Source: Nitrospira sp. (GTDB lineage: Bacteria; Nitrospirota; Nitrospiria; Nitrospirales; Nitrospiraceae). From it: a DNA stretch of 64,000 nucleotides. Each line of letters begins with the position of its first letter. The first letter of the stretch is position 1. The position numbers and the translations under genes are program-made. Below are positions 17,185-25,400 of the stretch, piece by piece. The notes under the pieces are model-generated. The model saw only the letters and a list, made by a program, of their open reading frames with translations. It made no database searches and had not been told where the DNA came from. The stretch is taken from assembly GCA_029865225.1 (NCBI GenBank), contig JAOUHJ010000012.1, positions 1 through 64,000 on the forward strand, written 5' to 3'.

Positions 17185-17471
17185 AGGGGGATGGCTTCAT
17201 CAAGGATACGTTGCCGCAGGTAGGGGCTTAGGCCCTCGTCGGTGAGGATATCCACTTTCCGATGCAGAATGGATTCCAGCTGCTGGCTCAGTTCAATCAG
17301 GTCCAGCAAGCTCCGCCCACAGTCCATCCTAACTAAGAAATCGATGTCACTGCTTGGGCCAGCTTCTCCCCGTGCCGCTGATCCAAACACACGTATCTGG
17401 TGGGCTCCGTGTTCTGCAGCAAGCCTGAGAATGTCGTTGCGTTTGGATTTCAGTACGTCGGTGGTCGTCAT
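17181..17471 (-). CDS. MNT-type nucleotidyltransferase antitoxin (MntA-like)
   Basis: 96-residue minimal nucleotidyltransferase with the GSx10DxD motif GSAARGEAGPSSDID at residues 31-45. In HEPN-MNT systems this protein neutralises the toxin by adding AMP to its active-site Tyr. It precedes and overlaps the toxin gene by four bases, so the two are translationally coupled. The pair lies on the strand opposite the flanking genes and between two copies of a duplicated gene, which points to acquisition. Confidence 0.9.
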   Translation of the reverse strand: MTTTDVLKSKRNDILRLAAEHGAHQIRVFGSAARGEAGPSSDIDFLVRMDCGRSLLDLIELSQQLESILHRKVDILTDEGLSPYLRQRILDEAIPL

Positions 17472-17561
17472 CGTCCCGATCCGTGTTCCTTGTGGGGAGA
17501 ATACTCATTTCGCACAGATATGACAAGCATTCCAGGTTTCACGTGAGAGGGAGACTCTGCG

Positions 17562-17699
17562 ATGACCCGTAGCTGTTGCAGAAGTAGGAGTGTGGCAGGC
17601 GAGACAGCCCTCAAGATCAGCGACGCAGTTGAAGGGGTACTCTGCGCAGGCAAGAACCTCGACATGACTGATATTTCCTTTCACGAACTCGTCAGCTAG
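17562..17699 (+). CDS. Possible 45-residue ORF
   Basis: Short frame beginning ATGACCCGT with GAGAGGGAG about eight bases upstream and ending at TAG. The product is polar with four cysteines and resembles nothing I know. It lies in the gap between the MNT gene and the truncated paralogue. The ribosome binding site is the only support; it may be debris from the rearrangement. Confidence 0.25.
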   Translation: MTRSCCRSRSVAGETALKISDAVEGVLCAGKNLDMTDISFHELVS

Positions 17700-17725
17700 G
17701 TTTGTAGCCGACGCGTATCTTGTTC

Positions 17726-17959
17726 ATGAAAGAAGTCATCAATCGCGCCAAGTTCCAGCCCCAGCTCATCGGCGCCAGCATCAAGCAAGAAGATGTGGCC
17801 TTTCTTGGGATGGACCCAGGCGAGGAGATTACCGAAGCCTGGTGGGAAGAGATGCTGGTGCAGTGGTTTGATGTGCCGGAAGAAGAGAAGCCCGCTGAAG
17901 ATTCGGAGAAGGAATCGCCGGAATCAGATTCCTCCACGATGGAACAGTCGAAAGCCTGA
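17726..17959 (+). pseudogene. 5'-truncated second copy of the 16298-16753 gene
   Basis: The frame from KEVINRAKFQPQL to the end matches residues 76-151 of the intact gene closely (about 80% identical over the first 50 codons, with many silent third-base changes). Homology stops abruptly at the ATGAAAGAAGTC junction, where the intact gene reads ACGAAAGAAGTC. The N-terminal half is absent and no ribosome binding site precedes the ATG. The acidic tail has diverged but remains open. It could still be expressed as a 77-residue domain, but is more likely a decaying duplicate. Confidence 0.7.
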
Positions 17960-17989
17960 GAAACTGCGCTACGCTGGCTAACCAGCCGT

Positions 17990-19129
17990 ATGAGCCTGCC
18001 GACGAACATCACGCTGTCGTTCCATCCCAAACTCAATCGAATCAGTAAGGGCAAAGAGCTACGTGACGGCCTGTCCGCCGTGACGCAAATCGCGGACACG
18101 CTCTGGGTCGTTAATGATGAAGGCACTAGTCTTGAGCGGTTGGCACCAATCAAGAGCCTCAAACCCGGTATCAAGGCATTCGGTTGCCATGAACGATTTC
18201 CACTCGCGGACTTTCTTCGTCTTCCGCAGAAGAAGGTGAAGGGTTCGAAGAATCAGCCTGAAGTGGATGTGGAAGGGCTGACCCATGCAGACGGATATCT
18301 TTGGTTGGTAGGCTCCCATAGCCTCATTCGCCCTAAGCCAACCCTCGACGAGGGTACCAAGAGGGCTCGGCAGCAGCTATACCAGGTCAACTGGAGAGGC
18401 AACCGCTACCTGCTGGCTCGAATTCCCGTCGAGGAAACCAACGCGATACCGACGTTGGTAAAAAAGGCGATGCGGGATGGGAAGAAGCTGGTGGCCGCTC
18501 AGTTGCGGGGCGACGATCGAGGGAACGACCTGACCAAGGCATTACGCCAAGACGAACACCTCGGACTGTTTCTTGGCATTCCGGGCAAGGATAATGGGTT
18601 TGATATCGAAGGGCTGGCCGTGGCGGGCAAGCGGATTTTTCTTGGGCTTCGTGGACCGGTCTTGCGTGGTTGGGCCGTGATATTGGAACTTGAACTTAAA
18701 GCGAATGGTAAACGTCCGAGCCTCCTGCAATTAAAGCCCATCGGTCCAAAGGGCGGTCGCTATCGCAAACATTTTCTCCAGCTCGCTGGTCTTGGCGTTC
18801 GAGACCTCTGTGTACAGGGACCTGATCTGCTGATCCTTGCGGGACCGACCATGAGTCTCGAAGGACCGGTAAAAGTTTTCCGGTGGAAAGGCGGCGCTGA
18901 TCCTAAAGGGGAGTGCATGGTTGGGAAGAAAGACTTGGTTTGCTTGCTCGAGGTCCCGCACGGCGATGATGTCGGCCATGCTGAAGGCATGACATTGTTC
19001 TCGCTTGATGGTGGGCAGGTTGGTTCACTCATGGTGGTCTACGATTCCATCCCCAAGAAGCGCCAATCAGACGATGGCACGGTGACGGTAGACCTGTTTC
19101 CTCTGGCTGGAAAGCTTAGTTGGCGTTGA
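17990..19129 (+). CDS. DUF3616 domain protein
   Basis: 379 residues with the pattern of the DUF3616 family, probably a beta-propeller-like fold. It has recurring blocks such as LRDGLSAVTQIADTLWVVNDEG, DVEGLTHADGYLWLVGSHS and FDIEGLAVAGKRIFLGLRGPVLRG, spaced as in propeller blades, plus GHAEGMTLF near the end. There is no signal peptide, so it is predicted cytosolic. Function is unknown; some relatives resemble phytase or lactonase propellers. It follows the truncated duplicate by 30 bases. Confidence 0.75.
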   Translation: MSLPTNITLSFHPKLNRISKGKELRDGLSAVTQIADTLWVVNDEGTSLERLAPIKSLKPGIKAFGCHERFPLADFLRLPQKKVKGSKNQPEVDVEGLTHADGYLWLVGSHSLIRPKPTLDEGTKRARQQLYQVNWRGNRYLLARIPVEETNAIPTLVKKAMRDGKKLVAAQLRGDDRGNDLTKALRQDEHLGLFLGIPGKDNGFDIEGLAVAGKRIFLGLRGPVLRGWAVILELELKANGKRPSLLQLKPIGPKGGRYRKHFLQLAGLGVRDLCVQGPDLLILAGPTMSLEGPVKVFRWKGGADPKGECMVGKKDLVCLLEVPHGDDVGHAEGMTLFSLDGGQVGSLMVVYDSIPKKRQSDDGTVTVDLFPLAGKLSWR

Positions 19130-19459
19130 GCGTAGTTGCAGTGGGAAACGGCCAGCAAGGACAATGTGTCCTTGCTGGGAAAAGGAATCTAACTGTGGAT
19201 GGTGTAGAATGGAAAATCCCGTGCTTTCGCCGGAAGGTGGCGTATGAATTCTCATGGTAGGAGTCAAGATCGACATATTGGATTGCAAGATGGTTGGCTG
19301 GTTTTTTCGTGTTGGCCTATTGCTCCAAGCACATTCATCCCTGCCGGTTCAGGAGATTCACTATTCAAGGATGATATGGACGAGAAGCGTTATCTGCGAA
19401 GTTTGCTTGCCAGGCCTCATGCCTGCCGCTATAGCAGCCCTTAATAAGGCTATCTAGAG
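19130..19459. other. Gene-poor spacer with strong hairpin
   Basis: About 330 bases without a convincing gene. It contains a perfect 12-bp inverted repeat at 19152-19178 (CCAGCAAGGACA, loop ATG, TGTCCTTGCTGG) just after the DUF3616 stop. The two overlapping 66-67-residue ORFs here lack ribosome binding sites and protein-like composition. The segment may hold the remains of another accessory gene. Confidence 0.5.
19152..19178 (+). terminator. Hairpin after the DUF3616 gene
   Basis: Perfect 12-bp stem with a three-base loop, 22 bases after the stop codon. The 3' flank is GAAAAGG rather than a U run, so intrinsic termination would be weak on the + strand. It may instead protect the mRNA 3' end. 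Confidence 0.45.
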
Positions 19460-19465
19460 GTGGCC

Positions 19466-19732
19466 ATGCCACAGGTCGATAAGTTTGTTTCTGTCAATGA
19501 GGCCAAGAATAGATTGTCGAGCTTGATCCGCCGGATGAAGCATCGGCAAGAGGTAGTTGCCATTACACGCGATGGCGTCCCTTCTGCTGTGCTCTTGAGT
19601 ATGGATCAGTTTGAAGGGCTCATGCAGACGGTTGAGATCCTGAGTGATCAGAAGTCGATGCGCGCGCTCAGCCGATCCTTGAAGCAGGCTGAGAAAGGGC
19701 AGTGGGTCAGCCACCGCTCGGTGTTTGGTTGA
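19466..19732 (+). CDS. Phd/YefM-type antitoxin, orphan
   Basis: About 88 residues with the Phd/YefM N-terminal DNA-binding pattern: VSVNEAKNRLSSLIRRM, VAITRDGVPSAVLLSMDQFEGL. Such antitoxins bind their own promoter and neutralise a RelE/ParE or Doc toxin through the C-terminus. No toxin gene follows: the next gene is a uracil-DNA glycosylase on the opposite strand, and nothing toxin-like precedes it. The start may be 19460 (two more residues); GAGGTGG lies upstream of both. Confidence 0.85.
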   Translation: MPQVDKFVSVNEAKNRLSSLIRRMKHRQEVVAITRDGVPSAVLLSMDQFEGLMQTVEILSDQKSMRALSRSLKQAEKGQWVSHRSVFG

Positions 19733-19751
19733 AAGCCTTGAAGCAGTCAGG

Positions 19752-20408
19752 CTACCCGAATAAATCCATCTGTGCCGGTTGGGGTGATTCAATCTTCAAG
19801 ACCGGTGCGGTTGAAGTTGGAGCTGCGGTGGTTGGTTCTGCTGGTTTGGAGTGGTGGTCTAAGAATTCCTTAAGTTTTTTGAAATCTTCTTTCAACGTAG
19901 GGAGCAGGTTGCCTTGATGCAACGCCGCGGCTGGGTGCAAAAGCGGGAAGAGCACGAAGTCTTTTAAATGGAAGGCTTGTGCCTTGACCTTGGTGATTCC
20001 GACTTTCCGTTCCAATAAGGTCTGCGTGGCCCAGTTGCCGAGGGTACAGACCAGCTTTGGCTGAATCAGTTGAATCTGCTGCAGTAGGAACGGTTTGCAG
20101 GTTTCCACTTCGTCTTGCTCGGGGTCGCGGTTATTCGGCGGTCGACACTTGATCACATTCGCAATGTAGATCTGGTCACGCGAGAGGCCTGCGGAGCTCA
20201 GCAGGTCGTTTAAGAGCTTGCCTGCTGCCCCAACGAACGGCTCGCCCTTCCGATCTTCGTTAAAACCTGGCGCTTCCCCCACAAACATGATACTGGCGTG
20301 AGGGTTACCGACGCCGAACACGACCTGGCTGCGCCCCAGCTTTGCTAATTTGCAACGCTGGCAATCATGAAGCGAGTTGGCAAAGTCCTGAAGAGGTGTG
20401 AGCGTCAT
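19752..20408 (-). CDS. Uracil-DNA glycosylase, family 4 (Fe-S)
   Basis: Removes uracil from DNA to start base excision repair. Family 4 features are present: N-terminal CQRC (residues 15-18) plus CRPPNNRDPEQDEVETC as the four Fe-S cysteines, motif 1 GEAPGFNEDRKGEPFVG, and motif 2 HPAAALH. The Pro/Ala/Thr-rich last 30 residues are a variable tail. Length 218 is normal. It converges with the antitoxin gene. Confidence 0.95.
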   Translation of the reverse strand: MTLTPLQDFANSLHDCQRCKLAKLGRSQVVFGVGNPHASIMFVGEAPGFNEDRKGEPFVGAAGKLLNDLLSSAGLSRDQIYIANVIKCRPPNNRDPEQDEVETCKPFLLQQIQLIQPKLVCTLGNWATQTLLERKVGITKVKAQAFHLKDFVLFPLLHPAAALHQGNLLPTLKEDFKKLKEFLDHHSKPAEPTTAAPTSTAPVLKIESPQPAQMDLFG

Positions 20409-20504
20409 GCGCGATAAGGGTGAAAAAATGGTAGCGGTATCTTAGAAATTGGCGAGTCGGGATGTCAATCACGATCATGAGGTCAAGGAATAGGAGAAGC
20501 GGCC

Positions 20505-21122
20505 GTGAAACGTATGAGCATAGCCAGTATGGTACTACTGATGTTGCCGGCGATGGCGGCTGCGGCCTCCGTGGAACTGGCGGCGTTTGCGGACAAGGAC
20601 TTCTGCGAGAAGGTGGCCGGACTGTCGGGAGCCCGGTTCGTATTCGAAAGCCGCCTATCGCAAACGGTGCAGTGGGAGGCTATTGATCTGAAAGGAGATG
20701 GTCCCAGGGTAAGGCGCTGTTCGAGCCTCGACAAGACGATGATCGATCTGGACAATGATGGACGCAAGGATATGGTGGTGAAGACCACGTTCTGTATGAA
20801 AGGCAGCCCGAGCGACAGCCTGTATGTGTTCCCCGCGGACAGCAGGGTCCTTGAGGATTCGAGTTGGCAAGATTTGAGTCCCCTCTTGGCGACTCACGAC
20901 AAATTCGAACGGACTGGTGGCATCTATCCACTGACGGCGCTGCCGTTTGACAAAGGCCAGTCGTCTCCCGCGTTGAGGACCACGTTCTCTGTTTACCCCT
21001 TCATCCTTGAGGGCACCACCTATGTGGGTCTGACAGATAGCAGGCGGGAGTGGCTACTGGTTGCGAAGTATATGGGGGAGGAACGGCTTGAAGATCTGTG
21101 TTATCTGCACGCGGCTAATTGA
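20505..21122 (+). CDS. Secreted protein of unknown function
   Basis: 205 residues beginning with a clear Sec signal (MKRMSIASMVLLMLPAMAAAA). The mature part has four cysteines and a calcium-loop-like DLDNDGRKDMVV near residue 84, as in FG-GAP or dockerin-type loops. GTG start with TAGGAG seven bases upstream. It converges with the next lipoprotein gene and the two stop regions overlap by eight bases. No family recognised. Confidence 0.75.
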   Translation: MKRMSIASMVLLMLPAMAAAASVELAAFADKDFCEKVAGLSGARFVFESRLSQTVQWEAIDLKGDGPRVRRCSSLDKTMIDLDNDGRKDMVVKTTFCMKGSPSDSLYVFPADSRVLEDSSWQDLSPLLATHDKFERTGGIYPLTALPFDKGQSSPALRTTFSVYPFILEGTTYVGLTDSRREWLLVAKYMGEERLEDLCYLHAAN

Positions 21123-21423
21123 GACGGTAGCCTTTCGCTGAAAGACAGGTATCCCGCATGGCGTTCATCATTGAAAGGCCATGTAGTGCGCGGGTATGGT
21201 CAGCTGGGTTTTGGGGTCCTGGGTTGAAAGGAAATGGGGAGGTCTGGCTATAGAAGTATTGCTCGTTGGCTAACCGTGCTTTGTACTCGCACTCCATATA
21301 GTCCCGCTCGACGTCATAGCGGGTGAGCCCACTTGGGTGACCGCCACGCTCGTACGGACTTGGCGCGCAACCGAACCCCGACAAGAGAAGAATAATCAGA
21401 AGACCTCTGTACTGTACTTTCAT
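21115..21423 (-). CDS. Small lipoprotein of unknown function
   Basis: 102 residues starting with a lipoprotein signal, LLLSGFGCAPS, so the mature protein should be lipid-anchored. The remainder has MECEYKA and MRDTCLSAKGY, a two-cysteine arrangement often seen in small outer membrane lipoproteins of unknown role. Separated by 31 bases from the hpnE stop and on the same strand, so it may be the last gene of that operon. Confidence 0.75.
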   Translation of the reverse strand: MKVQYRGLLIILLLSGFGCAPSPYERGGHPSGLTRYDVERDYMECEYKARLANEQYFYSQTSPFPFNPGPQNPADHTRALHGLSMMNAMRDTCLSAKGYRLN

Positions 21424-21454
21424 AGGGTATTGGTACCAACTACAGGCCGAGAGA

Positions 21455-22780
21455 TCAATCCGGGTTATCTACACGACCTATGATGGTCTCCACGCATCGA
21501 CGGCTGCTGATCACTGCGCTTTCAAGATTGGTTGGCCATCCGGTGTCGGTCCAGGCTCCCGCGACGAGCAGATTCTGGATCGGACTCCGTTGTAGGGGGC
21601 GGAGCCGTGCCGTGCCCGGTACAAGGGAGAGACTCGCATGGGGCTCTCGAATGATGTCATGACTGAGGACGTCTTCAGGGCCCATGTGTGGGAACACTCG
21701 AAGCAACTCAGGGATGGCGGTGTTTCTCACCTGGTCAGCATTCACGTTCTCCAGCGAAGTGACCGTGGCGGAGAGCCGACAGACGATTTCCCCAGGCCCA
21801 GCCTGTGTGACGGTGAGTTGGTAGAAGGGGTGTCCTGTCAACAGGACGAGTCGCGATGTTTGAGTCGATGACCGGCACGTTAACTGGACGACGAACTCAC
21901 CGAGATCGGTCAGATCTGGCATGTGGGCGAAGTAGGCAAACCGGGTCAATAACCGCTCTGGTAGCAGGGCGCGCAACTGTTGATGCGGCAGCGCGAGAAT
22001 GTACCATTGCGCGTGCAACGTCGTGCCGTCGTGAAGCCTGACATCTCGCATCCGGTTCTCATCGAAGCGGAGCCATGGAGAATTCGTCAGCGTACGAAAC
22101 TCCATGCGATCGTGAGGTAGCGATTGTTTCATGGGCGCCAAGAATCTCTCCACGATGGACCCGGATATAGAGGTGAGCCTGGCATCTGAGGCCTCGCTCA
22201 GAAATACGGTCGACAGCAATTGCACAAAGGTCGCGGCTGAGAGGCGGGCAAGATCGTTTCCCGTCAGCCAATGAGCCAGGCGCCCCCAAATCCGCTCCCG
22301 CGCCTCGAGGCTCTGTCCGGTCGCTGCGAGCCATTCGTCCGCGGTTCGATTTTCCAGGTCTGCCGGAAGGGTTTGTGCCTGTTCCCAAATCTGCTCGACG
22401 TGTGAGAAGAGTCTCCACCGGTCTTGCCAGGCCAGGCCCTGGAAGCTGAAAAGACTCATCATCCATTGAAACGCTCCGGGAAGCCGAGCCGACTGATAGG
22501 ACACGTGACGTCCATCAGATAGCCGAAACTCGAGTGGAATAGGTTGGTCTGGTCCTGGTGATTTTTGCCGATCCAACGTGTGAAGAAGTCGGTGGCTTTC
22601 TCGGTAGCATCCCAGCAGAACCGGTACGGGGTCGGATGGATTGAGCCAGAACCCATCGCGCCATTCGGGGTGATCGAGGAGCATGACGTGGTAGTTTTCT
22701 CGGCGTAGATGATAGGCAACGGTCAGACCGGCCAGACCGGCGCCGAGGATGAGGACGGTTTGTGAGGCTGGAGCGGTCAC
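21455..22780 (-). CDS. hpnE: Squalene-associated FAD-dependent desaturase (HpnE-like)
   Basis: Flavin amine oxidase-type protein. It opens with the dinucleotide-binding motif VLILGAGLAGLTVAYHL and ends with LLVAGAWTDTGWPTNLESAVISSRR, the usual FAD-binding C-terminus. HpnE reduces hydroxysqualene to squalene in bacteria that use HpnCDE. GTG at 22780 overlaps the hpnD stop as GTGA, which fixes the start better than the longer track ORF. A carotenoid desaturase role cannot be excluded from sequence alone, but the hpnD neighbour favours squalene. Confidence 0.85.
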   Translation of the reverse strand: MTAPASQTVLILGAGLAGLTVAYHLRRENYHVMLLDHPEWRDGFWLNPSDPVPVLLGCYRESHRLLHTLDRQKSPGPDQPIPLEFRLSDGRHVSYQSARLPGAFQWMMSLFSFQGLAWQDRWRLFSHVEQIWEQAQTLPADLENRTADEWLAATGQSLEARERIWGRLAHWLTGNDLARLSAATFVQLLSTVFLSEASDARLTSISGSIVERFLAPMKQSLPHDRMEFRTLTNSPWLRFDENRMRDVRLHDGTTLHAQWYILALPHQQLRALLPERLLTRFAYFAHMPDLTDLGEFVVQLTCRSSTQTSRLVLLTGHPFYQLTVTQAGPGEIVCRLSATVTSLENVNADQVRNTAIPELLRVFPHMGPEDVLSHDIIREPHASLSLVPGTARLRPLQRSPIQNLLVAGAWTDTGWPTNLESAVISSRRCVETIIGRVDNPD

Positions 22781-23637
22781 GAGTAGCGGGAACGGAACCA
22801 AATGCGTAAGGCGATGATCAACCGTTGTGTGGTGGTCAGACTGATCCGTGGTCCGAAAACCTGATAGTTCGATCGCTCGATGTGATCCAAAATTCGGCTA
22901 TAAATGCCACGCATGATTTCTGCTACCGTCAGTGCCCGGCGCTCTGCGGGGGACAAGGCTTTGAGCGCGGCATCGGCTCGCTGGTAGTAGTGGTGGGCGC
23001 GGGATGCCTCATATTCCATCAACGCACGGAATTCCGGCGAATAGCTTCGATTGAGCATGGACTTTTCTGCATAGTTCCACTTCTTCAGGTCGTCGAGGGG
23101 AAGGTAAATACGACGTTCCTGGGCATCGGTACCAACGTCGCGAAGAATGTTCGTCAGCTGGAAGGCCATGCCGAGTGCCACCGCGTAGTCCTGTGCCCGG
23201 GCGGACGTGACGCCGAAGATGTGCAGACAAATCAGACCGACGACGGAAGCCACGCGGTAGCAGTAGAGCGACAGCTCGTCGAAGGTGACATAGCGATTAT
23301 TGAAGAGATCCATCTCGACGCCTTTGATCAATTCTTCAAAGTAGGCTTTAGGGATTCCCATTGATTTCACATGGTGGGCGAGGCTCACCATAATCGGGGT
23401 TGTTGGTGCCCCTGAATAGACGGCGTCAAGTTCGTTCCGCCAACGGGTCAGTTCATCTTTTGGGTTCGTCCCGGCAGCCGGTTCGTCCACGGCGCTGTCG
23501 ATTGCCTTACAGAAGGCATAGACGGTATACATGGCTTCGCGTTTGACTTTGGGCAGGAAGAGGAACGAATAGTAAAAGTTGCTGCCGCTGTTCTTGGTGT
23601 AGGCCGTGCAATAGGCCTGTGCCTCAGAGGCCTTCAT
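22777..23637 (-). CDS. hpnD: Presqualene diphosphate synthase (HpnD-like)
   Basis: Trans-head-to-head prenyl synthase that condenses two farnesyl diphosphates. Aspartate-rich motif 1 appears as FCKAIDSAVDEP near residue 42 and motif 2 as ALGMAFQLTNILRDVGTDAQERRIYLP (residues 160-190). SGSNFYYSFLFLP at the start is typical of HpnD rather than HpnC. ATG at 23637 overlaps the upstream gene as ATGA and gives 286 residues; the longer track ORF is unlikely. hpnC, the usual third partner, is not in this window. Phytoene synthase is the alternative reading. Confidence 0.87.
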   Translation of the reverse strand: MKASEAQAYCTAYTKNSGSNFYYSFLFLPKVKREAMYTVYAFCKAIDSAVDEPAAGTNPKDELTRWRNELDAVYSGAPTTPIMVSLAHHVKSMGIPKAYFEELIKGVEMDLFNNRYVTFDELSLYCYRVASVVGLICLHIFGVTSARAQDYAVALGMAFQLTNILRDVGTDAQERRIYLPLDDLKKWNYAEKSMLNRSYSPEFRALMEYEASRAHHYYQRADAALKALSPAERRALTVAEIMRGIYSRILDHIERSNYQVFGPRISLTTTQRLIIALRIWFRSRYS

Positions 23638-24575
23638 GACGCGCTGCCTCCAACCAGCATCGAAGCTTGAAGTTTGATGGCGTTGATGGGGTCGATCCCG
23701 TGATCTGGACGTGGATGCAGAATCGAGTCCAGCAATTCGACACCATCGACCAGCCGTGGGCCTGGACGGCTGAAATAGGAAGCGGCATCCACGACGTAGA
23801 GATTCGGCCATCGCTCACAGGCCCGTCGCCACGTTTCTTGACCGGACCCGTTCTGTCTGAGTTCATTGATGGTGCGATCGACGGAAAAACCACAAGGCAT
23901 GAGGATGACGATATCGGGGTGAGCGGCTTCCACTGCTCGCCATGTCGTTTCGCGCGATGGGCCATCTGAAGACCCTAGTACATCATATCCACCAGCCAAG
24001 TCTATCATGTCCGGAACCCAATGCCCTGCCACATACAATGGGTCAAGCCATTCGAGACAGGCGACACGAGGACGGGACTGCCTATTCGAGTTCTTCCGTT
24101 TGATCCTGTCCACACGATGCCGAAGTTCCTTGGTGAGGATCTGTCCATTCTCGGGTCGGTCGACAGCTGCGGCGATTCGCTCGATATCATGGATCATCCC
24201 TTCGATGGTCGTCGGACTCAACGTGAGGATGGCAGGTGGAAGGGGAAGAGATTCGACGGCATGTGTGAGTTGGCCTGGGGTGACGGCGCAGACGTGACAG
24301 AGGGCTTGAGTCAGGATGACATCCGGACGGGCCTGGTTGAATGCCAGCTCATTCAGGCGATACAACGGACTCCCCGATGCAACTCGTTCTTTGACCTGTT
24401 GATCGATTGCGACGCTTGTGGTCCGGTGGGTCTCGATGAGTGGTTCAATCATTACCGGAACTTCTCGAACGGAGGGAGGAAAATCGCACTCATGGCTGAC
24501 ACCGACAAGCTGGTCCGCCAAACCGAGTGAAGCAATCACTTCTGTTGCACCGGGAACCAGCGAGCAGATTCTCAT
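23634..24575 (-). CDS. BtuF-like cobalamin/metal-chelate binding protein without signal peptide
   Basis: Periplasmic-binding-protein fold of the BtuF/FepB type. It starts RICSLVPGATEVIASLGLADQLVGVSHECDFP, the standard motif of predicted cobalamin-binding proteins, and continues with PRVACLEWLDPLYVAGHWVPDMIDLAGG. ATG at 24575 has AGGA upstream and yields 313 residues, but no signal peptide precedes the fold, so it seems cytosolic. Its place between a HAD phosphatase and hpnD, with four-base coupling to hpnD, is odd. No permease or ATPase of an ABC importer is adjacent. Confidence 0.8.
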   Translation of the reverse strand: MRICSLVPGATEVIASLGLADQLVGVSHECDFPPSVREVPVMIEPLIETHRTTSVAIDQQVKERVASGSPLYRLNELAFNQARPDVILTQALCHVCAVTPGQLTHAVESLPLPPAILTLSPTTIEGMIHDIERIAAAVDRPENGQILTKELRHRVDRIKRKNSNRQSRPRVACLEWLDPLYVAGHWVPDMIDLAGGYDVLGSSDGPSRETTWRAVEAAHPDIVILMPCGFSVDRTINELRQNGSGQETWRRACERWPNLYVVDAASYFSRPGPRLVDGVELLDSILHPRPDHGIDPINAIKLQASMLVGGSAS

Positions 24576-24588
24576 AAGGGTCCTGCGC

Positions 24589-25272
24589 CTATGTAGGCCA
24601 CAAGCGAGCGCGCACATCCATAAGACGTGTGTCACGCAAGCTATGGCTGATGGCATCGGCTTCGTGTAAGTCTTGCACAGTATGCGTATTGGCCACGGCT
24701 AACACTTTCATGCCCGCAGATTTCGCTGCCCGAATGCCTGGACGGGAGTCTTCAATGACCAAACAGGACGCCGGTGAAAGCAACGCGGTGCCCTGTTGCC
24801 GGTTCACTCCGGCCAGTGCATGCAGAAACGGTTCAGGATTTGGCTTACCGTGAGTCACATCTTCGGCGCTGGTAATGTGACAAAAGGCCTTTCGGAGACC
24901 AATGTGCTCCAATACCAACTCAATCTCTACTCGTAATGCGCCTGAGGCGATGGCAACAGGACAGGTTGCGGCGGCTTCTTCCACAAACTCCTTGACGCCT
25001 GGGAAAATGACCACATGGTCCTTGATCGAAGCCAAATAGGCGGCGGCCTTCTTAGCCATGAGGCTCTCAACGAGCGAGGGAGTCGATGGGACCTGGTTGA
25101 CGCGCAGCGCTTCCAGAAAACATCCTCGATCGTCGAATCCGAGATAATTGGTGTAGTAGTCGTCTTCCGTTAAATCGATGTGGATCTCTGCCAGCGTTCG
25201 ACGCAACCCTTCAAAGTGCAGCGGTTCACTGTCGGCGATCACGCCGTCGAAATCGAAGATTACGGCCTGCAT
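24589..25272 (-). CDS. HAD-family phosphatase (beta-phosphoglucomutase-like)
   Basis: HAD hydrolase with motif I DFDGVIADSEP near residue 6, motif II in ASGALRVEIE, the motif III Lys in GKPNPEPFLHAL, and motif IV VIEDSRPGIRAAKSAGM. The helical cap between motifs I and II places it with beta-phosphoglucomutase and phosphoglycolate phosphatase-like enzymes; the substrate is unknown. Start at MQAVIF (25272); a GTG start at 25299 is possible. It ends 13 bases before the BtuF-like gene, so the four genes down to hpnE look like one operon. Confidence 0.88.
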   Translation of the reverse strand: MQAVIFDFDGVIADSEPLHFEGLRRTLAEIHIDLTEDDYYTNYLGFDDRGCFLEALRVNQVPSTPSLVESLMAKKAAAYLASIKDHVVIFPGVKEFVEEAAATCPVAIASGALRVEIELVLEHIGLRKAFCHITSAEDVTHGKPNPEPFLHALAGVNRQQGTALLSPASCLVIEDSRPGIRAAKSAGMKVLAVANTHTVQDLHEADAISHSLRDTRLMDVRARLWPT

Positions 25273-25337
25273 GGGGTCCCGGGGCTCGTGATGTGTCACC
25301 TAATAAGATGTGAGGTATGAACGGGCGGCATTATAGC

Positions 25338-25370
25338 ACAGAGGATGGTGATGCAATGACCATCCTCTGT
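25338..25370 (-). terminator. Perfect 12-bp hairpin below the SH3 gene
   Basis: ACAGAGGATGGT and ACCATCCTCTGT form a perfect 12-bp stem with a nine-base loop. It lies 30 bases after the stop of the leftward SH3 gene and 40-65 bases ahead of the HAD gene. No U run follows on the minus strand. It probably marks the operon boundary, as terminator or mRNA stabiliser. Confidence 0.5.
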
Positions 25371-25400
25371 GGGCGATCTGTATTATGGAAGCCGAATGGC

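Noticed and set aside
19254-19457. 67-residue + strand ORF upstream of the Phd antitoxin, considered as a missing toxin
   Set aside because: No ribosome binding site, no toxin motif, and another open frame overlaps it with similar length.
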